A model generated the notes under the pieces. It was not told the DNA's origin. It saw only the letters and a list, made by a program, of their open reading frames with translations, and ran no database searches. Below are positions 21,565-29,342 of a DNA stretch of 40,857 bases, piece after piece. This stretch comes from a virus: positions 1-40,857 of the IMG/VR virus record IMGVR_UViG_3300009008_001503. The stretch is one strand, 5' to 3'. The position numbers and the translations under genes were made by a program. The first letter of the stretch is position 1. Every line of letters starts with the position of its first letter.

Positions 21565-22542
21565 CTACAATACCTCTGGGATACTGAGGGCGATGCGAGC
21601 AAACCCCTCTGGGTCTGCGGCTTTGGCCAACCGCCTAATTAGGTCCTGTTCCATGCGCTGTTCCATGCCTATTTCAGGGTCCACCATAAGTTGTGGGGCC
21701 AAAGATTTGTCGTCTAGGGCAAGGGCTAGGTTAAAGTCATGGGATTCTCCTCTCGCGATCTTGGACTTTACTGACTGTGGGATAACATACGCCACCCCAT
21801 ACTCATGTCCGTTTATACTGTTGTGGCTGGCGTTTTTTAACCAGTGGTTAATATAAGTGGTAAGGGTTCCTTGGCCGGCATCCGCCTTGTCAATAGCCTT
21901 GGAGGCCGCCAGTACAAAGTTTTGGATGAGGTCTTCGATGTCTACGCGAGAACCACTTTGGGATTGGAAGGCATGGGCTCTGTTTACGATATGCCGCATG
22001 TACTTCTCAAGGATCATATTTTTGAACCGCATAGCCTCGGCCAACCAATAGGTAACGGTCTCACACATTGGATAAACCTCAGAGACCGCACCTACCTGCT
22101 TTTCAATGTCATCCAAGTTTTGTTGCAGGGAGGCCCTGCGAAAAGGATCCTTGGTTTTGATCTTGCGTATCATGAGGTCCCTGTAGGGCCGCACGTGCTC
22201 CAAGAATAACGTGATGGTGGATATCAGGATGTTACGCTCCAACCTCAACTGACGTAGAATCCGCTTTTTGGCACGCACCGTCTTGGCCGCCAGGTACAAA
22301 AATAGGAGGGAAAATGTCTTCTCCCTCCCGATCGATGAGATCTTGCGGCATGGGTTGTCAGTGTACCAGCCAATAATCACCGACACAATGCGGTCCATGA
22401 AGGTAGTGTTTTCAATGATAGGTACGATCGCTTGTTCCAACAACCGGTCGAGTACCTGTAAGAGTTGGCTGCTGGTATAATTCCCTTGGATTTGTTCCTT
22501 AACGGTCTTTAAGCTGGAAACTATCGAAGAATCGTAGGCCAT
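21565..22542 (-). CDS. phage RNA polymerase sigma factor (region 2 type)
   Basis: A 325-residue sigma-70-family protein. Residues 181-240 match region 2: YMRHIVNRAHAF, then DIEDLIQNFVLAASKAIDKAD, then GTLTTYINHWLKNASHNSI, which binds core polymerase and melts the -10 element. AYVIPQSVK follows as in region 3. No helix-turn-helix of region 4 is visible, so -35 contact is probably absent, as in T4 gp55. It probably redirects host RNA polymerase to phage promoters; the TGTAAATA motif in this window is a candidate target. The ATG at 22542 follows the SWIM-type gene stop by four bases; no strong ribosome site is seen. The frame is open 20 codons further upstream. Confidence 0.78.
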   Translation of the reverse strand: MAYDSSIVSSLKTVKEQIQGNYTSSQLLQVLDRLLEQAIVPIIENTTFMDRIVSVIIGWYTDNPCRKISSIGREKTFSLLFLYLAAKTVRAKKRILRQLRLERNILISTITLFLEHVRPYRDLMIRKIKTKDPFRRASLQQNLDDIEKQVGAVSEVYPMCETVTYWLAEAMRFKNMILEKYMRHIVNRAHAFQSQSGSRVDIEDLIQNFVLAASKAIDKADAGQGTLTTYINHWLKNASHNSINGHEYGVAYVIPQSVKSKIARGESHDFNLALALDDKSLAPQLMVDPEIGMEQRMEQDLIRRLAKAADPEGFARIALSIPEVL

Positions 22543-22546
22543 CGGG

Positions 22547-22957
22547 TTACATACGTTTGTTGATGGCGGTAGCAAGCACTTTGGCCAAGTGTTTGCACAC
22601 ATAGGGGATGTTGTAGGGGTTCGTCACAACAGCCGGCATACCATTGGACCAACGAATGCGGCTAGCATCCAACTTGGTCAAAGGGTATTCCTCCCGGTAC
22701 ATAAAGTCTTCGCAAGTACACCACACGCGTACCGGACCTTTGCTGATTTTATATTGCTTGGTAAGGGCTCGAATCTCCACCCCATGCATACGCCCGGAAC
22801 CATGAGGCTTCAAACATCGAACGGAGGCCCTGATCACACCCTGTTTTGTTTTCTTGGTACGGTATTTCTTGGCGCCAGCGATACGCACAAACTGAGCCCT
22901 CTTTCTCCTGGGCCCGTCTGTGAGCTTGATCAACTGAGCGGCTGTTAAATGTGCCAT
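22547..22957 (-). CDS. SWIM-type zinc-finger protein
   Basis: A 136-residue basic protein. The C-terminal half has CTCEDF and, about 40 residues later, YVCKHLAKVL: the CxC...CxH pattern of a SWIM zinc finger, a DNA- or protein-binding module. The N-terminal half is Lys/Arg-rich (PRRKRAQFVR, then AKKYRTKKTKQ) and could bind nucleic acid. GGGAG lies eight bases before the ATG. It is directly followed by the sigma-factor gene, so the two may work together in transcription; that link is only positional. Confidence 0.72.
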   Translation of the reverse strand: MAHLTAAQLIKLTDGPRRKRAQFVRIAGAKKYRTKKTKQGVIRASVRCLKPHGSGRMHGVEIRALTKQYKISKGPVRVWCTCEDFMYREEYPLTKLDASRIRWSNGMPAVVTNPYNIPYVCKHLAKVLATAINKRM

Positions 22958-22969
22958 CTATGTGTCTCC

Positions 22970-24493
22970 CTACACGTTTCCTGCCGCATGTTTGGAGCTT
23001 CCTTTCCTCTTCTGATCCATCCCAGGAGGAACGCGAGCCTTGGCATAGGCAGCAAGGTTTTTCACGAGTCGGCGTTTGGGTGGTTTCTGTCCATGTACAA
23101 GACCACTTCGGTCACCCTCGTATAGACCGATAATACGTTGCATATGCTTGAGGTTGCCATCGACCACTGTTTTCTTGGGCTGGCCTTCCTTTTGGAACCC
23201 AGACATTGGACCACCTCCGAACAAACCTTTAGACAGGTAAAAGTGGTAATTCTGGCGGGCTTTATCCACGCCGTGGTCACAAATGTGGTCGATATAATCA
23301 AGGCCCCGCATCATCTCCTGGCGACCACTACGAGCCCGAGACATTTGGAGTCTCGTTAGCTGTTTCAATTCGGTGGTAGAAGCCTCGCGAGTGATCTCGG
23401 CCATCGCTTGGTAATACTTTTGGACCGCAAAAATGTTGTGGTACATCAGCATCATGTTAACGACGTTACTGTCTAGGGCTGCCAACACGTCCATGTATTT
23501 GATGTTCTCGCACACCGGGCAGTTACATGGCAAGGTGTTCTTGGGGTTTGGGTAGTTGGTATTGTCCCCAATATCAAACGACCTGCCATGTGCCCCAATA
23601 TGCGGGTACAAGCGGTATCTCTTAACCGTACCCTCCGCAATATGACTGCTACTGTCGCTGGTAATCAAAGGTGCAAAACCCTTTGCCGCCATGCGCATAA
23701 GTAAAATTACTTGGAGGACGTTTGAAACCCCAAGAACATGGTATTGGTCATACTTGCGGCCGGTGGTTACAACACTAAATATATCATCGATGCTGTTCAT
23801 GATGCTGCCGAAATAAGCAGACCCAAGCGCGAGGCGGTTGATGTCTGGGTGTTCGCACACCTCACGGTACGCCGCCTTGTCCTCGGCAAAGGCCCCATGA
23901 AAAATGTTCATGAGTTCCAAGTGCGGTGCCTTGTGCTTCAGCATCAACTCGGTGTTTTTGCGTTGTACCTCAGCCGCCCGAAGGTAAGTATCATGGCAGT
24001 TAACATGACCAGGGATATCCAGAACGAGACCGATGTCCACGTTCTCATTATACCACTCAACAATTTGCACGGGATCCAGGTATTCAACAACACCTGTCAG
24101 AATCTGGAACCCTCCGCTATCACATACCAGATTGATCTTCCCTCGTTTGCCGTTCCTACGCGTAGCATGGTTCTGGGAGCCCTTTGTCATAACCTGGAAG
24201 TAATTGAGCATGAACGTTGGAATACCCCAGTCCTGAGCTTGTCTTTCGTGGAATGGGGACAAGACCACGAACCGATCCCAGCTTCCATCCGTTGGGTGGT
24301 TTCCATAGGCATAATTGGTATCCCATACCATGTACAGCTCACGGTCAGGGCATTGGACATGGGAATGCCAAGGGCTGTGGGACTTCAATACAACGCGGTT
24401 GTCCCCACCGCGGTACCGTACATAAATCCCCATACCACCATGGTTAGGATAAAACATCCCTGCCGGGATAAACTCATATTTTCCTGGTATCAT
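22970..24493 (-). CDS. dpdA: DpdA-like DNA guanine transglycosylase
   Basis: A 507-residue protein of the tRNA-guanine transglycosylase superfamily. The general-acid Asp is in DSGGFQ (125-130), a second Asp in ITSDSSSH (Asp280) sits where the TGT nucleophile is expected, and a zinc site CNCPVC (Cys323, 325, 328) with His352 follows. VLDIPGH (158-163) and LALGSAYFG (221-229) are also typical. The spacing fits phage DpdA, which swaps guanine in DNA for a 7-deazaguanine such as preQ0, protecting phage DNA from restriction. QueD (3780-4313) supplies the pathway; QueE, QueC and FolE are not in this window. AAGGAG precedes the ATG, and TGTAAATA lies 51 bases upstream. Confidence 0.85.
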   Translation of the reverse strand: MIPGKYEFIPAGMFYPNHGGMGIYVRYRGGDNRVVLKSHSPWHSHVQCPDRELYMVWDTNYAYGNHPTDGSWDRFVVLSPFHERQAQDWGIPTFMLNYFQVMTKGSQNHATRRNGKRGKINLVCDSGGFQILTGVVEYLDPVQIVEWYNENVDIGLVLDIPGHVNCHDTYLRAAEVQRKNTELMLKHKAPHLELMNIFHGAFAEDKAAYREVCEHPDINRLALGSAYFGSIMNSIDDIFSVVTTGRKYDQYHVLGVSNVLQVILLMRMAAKGFAPLITSDSSSHIAEGTVKRYRLYPHIGAHGRSFDIGDNTNYPNPKNTLPCNCPVCENIKYMDVLAALDSNVVNMMLMYHNIFAVQKYYQAMAEITREASTTELKQLTRLQMSRARSGRQEMMRGLDYIDHICDHGVDKARQNYHFYLSKGLFGGGPMSGFQKEGQPKKTVVDGNLKHMQRIIGLYEGDRSGLVHGQKPPKRRLVKNLAAYAKARVPPGMDQKRKGSSKHAAGNV

Positions 24494-24505
24494 TATCTGC
24501 TCTCC

Positions 24506-24856
24506 TTATTGCGGTTCCCATGAGTGGTTTCCGCGTACCATTCTATTTACACCTGAAGTTCCATCCCACCTAATAAGGTCGTTCTGCGTGCAGAACCGTA
24601 GGATAAAATTCCATTGGTAATCGCTTTTCCAACACCATCCCAAGCGTTGTAATTCCGCGTGTAAGGCAGGCCATTTCATGTTCGCATCATGGGTCCAGGT
24701 AGAAGGGAAGGCCCGCGCTGTTTCCTGCATTACCCCTACCGTCAAGGGGTAGGTCCTTGAGGAATGTAATAATAGGTTTACCTTCAAAGTCAACCAAACT
24801 GGCCGCAGTGTCAACCAGTATATACCCACCACCAATAAGAGGTCACCCAGGATCAT
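24506..24856 (-). CDS. hypothetical protein, start uncertain
   Basis: A 116-residue frame from the ATG at 24856, which overlaps the metalloprotease stop. The first 40 residues are hydrophobic and repeat-like (LLLVVGIYWLTLRPVWL), but this part may be a shadow, since another frame in the same bases looks more protein-like (24687-24842). The second half (MKWPALHAELQRLGWCWKSD, then FILRFCTQNDLIRWDG) looks like a small winged helix and is the more credible part. The TGTAAATA motif lies inside its 3' end. A shorter start at 24730 is possible. Confidence 0.45.
   Translation of the reverse strand: MILGDLLLVVGIYWLTLRPVWLTLKVNLLLHSSRTYPLTVGVMQETARAFPSTWTHDANMKWPALHAELQRLGWCWKSDYQWNFILRFCTQNDLIRWDGTSGVNRMVRGNHSWEPQ
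24544..24551 (-). promoter_or_regulatory. TGTAAATA promoter-like motif before dpdA
   Basis: Minus-strand TGTAAATA, 51 bases before the dpdA start, located within the last codons of the upstream gene. It is an exact copy of the recurring motif. Confidence 0.45.
24687..24842 (-). other. open frame following a UGA stop (possible readthrough extension)
   Basis: The reading frame of the metalloprotease gene stays open for 51 codons after its TGA and reads like protein: IGGGYILVDTAASLVDFEG, then KPIITFLKDLPLDGRGNA. The stop is in the context TGA-C, a leaky one in bacteria. It could be a readthrough extension, a C-terminus lost by a nonsense mutation, or a small gene with a non-ATG start. It competes with the frame at 24506-24856. 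Confidence 0.35.
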
Positions 24857-25829
24857 TGGAACGATCCACTTTTTGGAGGGTCTGTCGGATGGCTTTTTCA
24901 ATCCGAGAAGGGAGTTTGGTTCCAAGGAGGTACATGGCCAACGACTCCGCAAAGAATTCCTCCGGTGACTCTTTGGAATAATCGGTTACAGGTATGTCGA
25001 TGTCAAACAACTGGATGGTTTTGGGCCAATACTTAGCCACAGATTCATCCGAGTCCAGAAGGATGTCAACGTGCTGTACCGTCAGCCCGTGCTTTCTTTT
25101 TACATAATCAAGGCACTCCTTCAGCATGTCGGTCATGCCTGATGCCTTCTTGAACTGGCCGACTGTCATGTTGGACCGTTCGAGTTCCTCACGAAGGGTG
25201 GCAATCTCCTGCGGGGTAGAGGCAGTCAACTCGGTATAGGCATGATAAAGCTGGACCCACTTAGCTTTGAGGTGCTGTGGTACCATCCGGAACCAAACCC
25301 CGTGTGCCGACTCGTGAGTAACAAGGTGAGGTACAGACGCGGGATGGAAGTCCTTGGGGTTCAGGGTCAGGGTATCTGTGCCTTTCTGCCTGTACTTGTA
25401 ACGTCCACTGTACTTCCCTTGGGCAGGACGCACTTCAACGTCCAAGGGAAGGAACGCCGATAGCCGGTGTTTCTTGAGCGCCTTCTGGGCTGCGTGCATA
25501 CCTTTCTTGAGCTCGGCCTTGTCTTCCTTGCAAAGTTTACGGAAGAAGTGGATTTGGCCCCAGAAATCACTGTCCACCGTTTGGTGCCAAGGTTCGACCT
25601 TACAGCCATGGACGGACCCATGGACGGGTTCTGGTCCAAGGTTGAGGATAACATCGGCAGGCTCAATGGTGAGCTCCTGGCGCGTCTCAGGATCAGGACG
25701 GCCTTCTTCCAACACCACTTGGAGGTAGTCAGTGTCTTTCTTGACGACCTGCCCAAGCTTCTTCTTGTCCTGGACCCACAGAATGACATAGTGGTCCTTC
25801 TCTACGTATTTATACAACCATTTGGACAT
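24843..25829 (-). CDS. zincin-like metalloprotease
   Basis: A 328-residue protein with HESAH (H172-E173-x-x-H176) in LVTHESAHGVWFRMV, a match to the HExxH zinc protease motif, and a candidate third ligand in SPEEFFAESLAMYLLG near residue 300, a gluzincin-like arrangement. The fold around it (NLGPEPVHG, then LTLNPKDFHPASVPHL) resembles putative minor-capsid or toxin-type phage metallopeptidases. It could cut a phage or host protein; the target is unknown. The start at 25829 has GAGGAA eight bases upstream and lies next to the upstream stop; an earlier in-frame start would overlap that gene. Confidence 0.7.
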   Translation of the reverse strand: MSKWLYKYVEKDHYVILWVQDKKKLGQVVKKDTDYLQVVLEEGRPDPETRQELTIEPADVILNLGPEPVHGSVHGCKVEPWHQTVDSDFWGQIHFFRKLCKEDKAELKKGMHAAQKALKKHRLSAFLPLDVEVRPAQGKYSGRYKYRQKGTDTLTLNPKDFHPASVPHLVTHESAHGVWFRMVPQHLKAKWVQLYHAYTELTASTPQEIATLREELERSNMTVGQFKKASGMTDMLKECLDYVKRKHGLTVQHVDILLDSDESVAKYWPKTIQLFDIDIPVTDYSKESPEEFFAESLAMYLLGTKLPSRIEKAIRQTLQKVDRSNDPG

Positions 25830-25830
25830 G

Positions 25831-26274
25831 TTATTGTTCCTCGTCAAAACGTTCCCAATATTCATAGGATTCCTGTTCCCAGTACCACAACTTCTGGGGC
25901 CAAGGCCACCCGCAATTCCACCTCCAGCAAAAAGGCCAATAAGGCCCACCACCAACCCGAGTGATAATCCAAATCAGCCAGGCCAGGGGCGAATAATACC
26001 AACCGTAGGATCGAATAGTATTTAATAAATCCATGTCTGCAAACCAGCGTTCGGCGGCTGTACCATCAAGGAGGTACAGCCGATTGTACTTGGTGTAAGC
26101 AGACTCCCACTTTGGTGGAAACATAAACACCCTACGCCCCAAAGAACTTAGGACACCTGGTGTAACAGGTAATGGGGGTTTAACACAGTCAGACACGTTG
26201 TTGTCCACGGTGGCATGAGGGCAGTTTTCGGTCCCAAAACGTTCCCAACAGTGGTCAATCTTTCGCAAGGCCAT
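25831..26274 (-). CDS. tryptophan-rich, probably membrane-associated protein
   Basis: A 147-residue protein. The start at 26274 has GGAG six bases upstream; the frame is open to 26328 without a better site. The N-terminal half has paired cysteines (TENCPHATVDNNVSDC), followed by TAAERWFADMDLL, a motif shared with the protein at 1255-1701. The C-terminal half holds a hydrophobic stretch (YYSPLAWLIWIITRV) and then many Trp and Tyr residues, which suggests membrane association. Function unknown. Confidence 0.55.
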   Translation of the reverse strand: MALRKIDHCWERFGTENCPHATVDNNVSDCVKPPLPVTPGVLSSLGRRVFMFPPKWESAYTKYNRLYLLDGTAAERWFADMDLLNTIRSYGWYYSPLAWLIWIITRVGGGPYWPFCWRWNCGWPWPQKLWYWEQESYEYWERFDEEQ

Positions 26275-26386
26275 CATGCTCTCCATTGGCAAAATCGTTG
26301 GTATATAAGGCAGCATCCTCGTGGTCATGAAATCTATGCACGAGGAGCCGCCAAGCCTGAGCCAAAATGTAGGACAGGCTCCACAT
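26255..26386 (-). CDS. small hypothetical protein
   Basis: A 43-residue frame that begins four bases after the endolysin stop and overlaps the next gene by about 20 bases. An N-terminal helix (MWSLSYILAQAWRLLVHRF) is followed by a polar tail (HDHEDAALYTND). The ribosome site is not evident, so coupling to the endolysin would be needed. Confidence 0.4.
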   Translation of the reverse strand: MWSLSYILAQAWRLLVHRFHDHEDAALYTNDFANGEHDGLAKD

Positions 26387-26389
26387 GAG

Positions 26390-27284
26390 TCAGAACCAGT
26401 TTATGCCGAACACACGGTCACGGAACCGCCAGGGAGGAGTACCTTCCAATTCACGGAGGCTGTAAACCTTGAGGAGTTGCTCGCCGAAAGTGGAGGTCCC
26501 TCGGACAAGGTTCTTGGTAAACTGGAAGTGCCACCACTCGGCCCCAAGGTAGGACCCACCATGCAGGAAGGACTTACGGCATCGGATCCTCTCGAAACCC
26601 TTGGCTTCAAAAAGTGCCGTCAGATCGATAAACTTGCCGGTGACCCGGATACCCCCTTGGCGTTTGTCGTAGGAGACGGCGTCCAACGTCATTTGTTCGC
26701 CATGTTCTGCCCGAGCATAAACACGGAACCGGCGCCCGCTGGAATCCCCATCCCAGGTACACACCATCGGATCTCTGTGGGGATTGTTCATACCTGAGGC
26801 AAGCCCAAGGTCCAGGGCAAGGCCCGAGTAATGAAAGGAAGTAGCGGACCGGGCGGCACCCACTTTGGCACCGAGACCACGGAGGGAACCACTGGAGGTA
26901 ATCAAAGCCCCTGCCTGTTCTACTTTCTGGAGCACACTTTCATAGGCGGCTGCAGCGTTCCCTTGGAGGCGGAAGTTATTGTACCCATCCTTGTACTCAT
27001 GTGCCCGTACTTTCACCAAAGGAGCCGGGGCAGGGGTGCTTCCAAGATGGAACAGTGGTTCGGGAGACTTTACCTTGACGCCGAGGGCCTCCATGGTATT
27101 GGGACCAACAATACCGTCCGGCAACAGGTCATTTTTTCTCCTGCAGAAAAATGACGGCGTCCTCGGTCTTTTCTCCGAAGTGCCCGTCTGTAACGAGGAG
27201 CGCCTGGTTGTGTTTACCCAGGAACTCGTTGAGTTTGACCTGTAGGTCTCGCACCTCAGATCCTTTGGAGTTCAGTCTTAACAT
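26390..27284 (-). CDS. M15 peptidase endolysin with an N-terminal wall-binding domain, in two frames
   Basis: Two frames make one endolysin. The first (27284-27129, 51 residues) starts at an ATG with GAAAGGG upstream and encodes the first part of a peptidoglycan-binding domain: MLRLNSKGSEVRDLQVKLNE and DGHFGEKTEDAVIFLQ. The second continues in the +1 frame: NDLLPDGIVGPNTMEALG completes that domain, then a VanY/M15-type peptidase has SFHYSGLALDLG (Zn ligands) and GAEWWHFQF. The join lies at a run of six A (27131-27140 region); with five A the protein would be continuous, about 290 residues. Sequencing error, programmed +1 shift or a real mutation are all possible. It would cut peptide cross-links of the host wall. 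Confidence 0.8.
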
Positions 27285-27307
27285 GACTACCCTTTCAATT
27301 GATACGG

Positions 27308-28303
27308 TTATAGGGTATTACCCCTGGAACGAAGGCCCATCCGTTTGAACCGGGCCCCCACCCTTGATTTACATTTGGATGCCTGTTGTCCTCCAACGCA
27401 CGTTTTAAACCAAGGACAATCACGGTAAAAGAATTTCTTGGCCGATTTCTTGTAGTAATCAAGGTCAGTACCTTGTTGTTGCTGGCACATGCGAGCATCG
27501 AAGGCCCATCGTGGATCCCCTGTCTTGACCGACTTCTCTGCTGCCTGAAATGCCTCTGTTTGTTGTCGAAGGAATCCGCGAATCCGTTGGCTGTTGGCCT
27601 GTGTATAGGGCATATGAAACTCTTGGAACGCCCGCGGATCATCCCGAGCCACAAACAACAAAGAGCACCCTACCACCTTCTTCTTGAACAGGCGCCTGAA
27701 GATGTAGGCATAGGAGTTAATCTGGGCTACGTACTTCTCGGACACGAGGTACCGACTTGGCTTACCTAGTTTCTTGGCCCGCTTGTCGATCCAACCACCG
27801 AGCTTCTCCAAGCTGGTGGTTTTGTAATCCCCGATGATGTACCCGCCACGCGTTTGGACCACCACATCAATGTGACCGGTAATGCCTTTGTACTTGACCT
27901 CCAGCTCGACGTAATGCCTTTGGGCCCCGCATTGAGGGCACTTGTTTACTGTGCTGGGGGTCTGGGTAGGAACAGCCTTAGAAGGGCATTTCTCCTGCAC
28001 GCATCTCCAGTTCCCGAACAGTCGGCCCCTGCGTCCCATCCATCGTTCACAGACCGCATGAAGAGTGGTTCCAACGTCACAATAGTAATCACCTGTCCAT
28101 TCCTGTTGTCGTGGGAGGCCTTGCTTATGACGAACCCATTGCTCCAACGTCAGGATAGAACACATTGGAAACGAGGATGGTCGTAGTTCGGGTAGGCGCT
28201 CCGGTTCTGGTTGCTGGTCGTTGGTCATGGCCTCGTACTTAAGGCCATACTTTGTCTTCTTATACTGGCCTTGGGCCAAGATTTCCAATATTTGGTGTAC
28301 CAT
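27308..28303 (-). CDS. Cas4/RecB-like PD-(D/E)XK exonuclease
   Basis: A 331-residue nuclease. The PD-(D/E)XK core is KGITGHIDVVV near 141 and YIIGDYKTT near 157 (Asp and Asp-x-Lys), followed by QINSYAYIF, the QxxxY motif of the RecB family. Cys48 and a C-terminal CPWFKTC...C cluster are placed as in Cas4/AddB-type 4Fe-4S nucleases. An additional zinc-ribbon-like insertion (C...CPQCG, about residues 101-126) lies before the core. It would degrade or process single-stranded ends in replication or recombination. It is divergent from the primase gene. AGAGGG lies five bases before the ATG. Confidence 0.85.
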   Translation of the reverse strand: MVHQILEILAQGQYKKTKYGLKYEAMTNDQQPEPERLPELRPSSFPMCSILTLEQWVRHKQGLPRQQEWTGDYYCDVGTTLHAVCERWMGRRGRLFGNWRCVQEKCPSKAVPTQTPSTVNKCPQCGAQRHYVELEVKYKGITGHIDVVVQTRGGYIIGDYKTTSLEKLGGWIDKRAKKLGKPSRYLVSEKYVAQINSYAYIFRRLFKKKVVGCSLLFVARDDPRAFQEFHMPYTQANSQRIRGFLRQQTEAFQAAEKSVKTGDPRWAFDARMCQQQQGTDLDYYKKSAKKFFYRDCPWFKTCVGGQQASKCKSRVGARFKRMGLRSRGNTL

Positions 28304-28313
28304 GAGAACCCTC

Positions 28314-28341
28314 TGTAAATTGATTGTGAGTTATATTTACA
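28314..28341. promoter_or_regulatory. divergent promoter pair with inverted TGTAAAT motifs
   Basis: In the gap between the nuclease (minus) and primase (plus) genes, TGTAAATT at 28314-28321 faces right and TGTAAATA at 28334-28341 faces left, 12 bases apart as an inverted repeat. Distances to the starts are 42 and 31 bases. A shared control region or an operator is suggested. Confidence 0.5.
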
Positions 28342-28362
28342 AGTTTATTGTAGGAGCATGCC

Positions 28363-29322
28363 ATGCTTGCAGAGTCAGAAGCCCTCAGAATTGTCCAACG
28401 CGAAGTCCAACGCCTTCACATATCCAAGCAGTACTCAGGTAGCCATGTGAAGATCTGCTGCCCCTACCACCATGAAACGGTACCTAGCTGTAGCATACAT
28501 ATTGGTCACGACTCTGTGGTTCCAATAGGCTACTTCCATTGTTTTGGCTGCGGTGTTAAAGGGCATTGGAATCAACTGGCAAAAACGTTGGACCTCGAGA
28601 AGATAGCCAGCCACCAATTCCAAGGCACACGTGTAGGCAAGGTGGACCTGCGTAGTATCAAACGAAAATTATTTCATACAGGTACCACTTTGGATGACTT
28701 TGCCCAATATTATGGGGACGGCCTCTTATTCACTTTCAAGGACCCAGAGTGGAGACGTGTGACGCGGGCTACCATGCAAGCGGTAGACGCCAAAGTTATC
28801 TTTGATTCCAAAGAGGAAACCACGTCCCTGCTGTTACCGGTATGGGTGAACGGCCACCTGGAGGGAGCCGTCCGTGCCCGCATGAGGAAGAAGAGAGGTG
28901 CCTTGTCTTATGTGACCAGTGAAGGACCATGGGTGAAGAATAAAGGTCTATTCCCTTTCGACCATGTGCGGACACTGATACAGGATAATAAGGGCATAGC
29001 GTTGGTTGAGGGGCCCAGAGATGCGTTGGCCCTCATTGACAAGGGCATACCGGCGTTGGCGGTCCTGGGCGCCAAGAACTGGGGCCGAGAAAAGAGGGAT
29101 TTGTTACTCAGTCTGGAGGCCCCCAAGATAGTCCTGGCCTTTGACGGAGACCAAGCCGGGGTAGCGGCCTCCAATGACGTTTGGCGGTCTCTCAAGGGAC
29201 TGGCACGGGTGTCTGTGTTGAAGCTCAAGCAAGCTTCGGATGAGTTGGGACGGTCGGTGGATCCGGCCAACATGCCACGGGAGTGGAGGCAAAAGCTACG
29301 ACGTAAGATCGCAATAAGGTAA
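28363..29322 (+). CDS. DnaG-type primase
   Basis: A 319-residue primase. The zinc finger is Cys33, His36, Cys60, Cys63 (CCPYHHE and FHCFGCG), the CHC2 type that recognises template. The TOPRIM domain follows with ALVEGPRDALAL near residue 212 and LAFDGDQAGVAAS near 258, which bind the catalytic metals. It should make RNA primers for lagging-strand synthesis. TAGGAG lies six bases before the ATG. It is on the plus strand, opposite to the rest of the replication genes, so it has its own promoter. No helicase domain is fused, so a separate helicase is expected elsewhere. Confidence 0.92.
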   Translation: MLAESEALRIVQREVQRLHISKQYSGSHVKICCPYHHETVPSCSIHIGHDSVVPIGYFHCFGCGVKGHWNQLAKTLDLEKIASHQFQGTRVGKVDLRSIKRKLFHTGTTLDDFAQYYGDGLLFTFKDPEWRRVTRATMQAVDAKVIFDSKEETTSLLLPVWVNGHLEGAVRARMRKKRGALSYVTSEGPWVKNKGLFPFDHVRTLIQDNKGIALVEGPRDALALIDKGIPALAVLGAKNWGREKRDLLLSLEAPKIVLAFDGDQAGVAASNDVWRSLKGLARVSVLKLKQASDELGRSVDPANMPREWRQKLRRKIAIR

Positions 29323-29342
29323 CGATACCAACAAGATATGAA

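Noticed and set aside
25081-25110. TGTAAAAA inside the metalloprotease gene.
   Set aside because: Two mismatches to the motif and no gene start near.
27366-27373. TGTAAATC on the minus strand, before the endolysin start.
   Set aside because: It is 82 bases from the start, inside the coding sequence of the Cas4-like nuclease, and has a mismatch. Too weak to list with the others.
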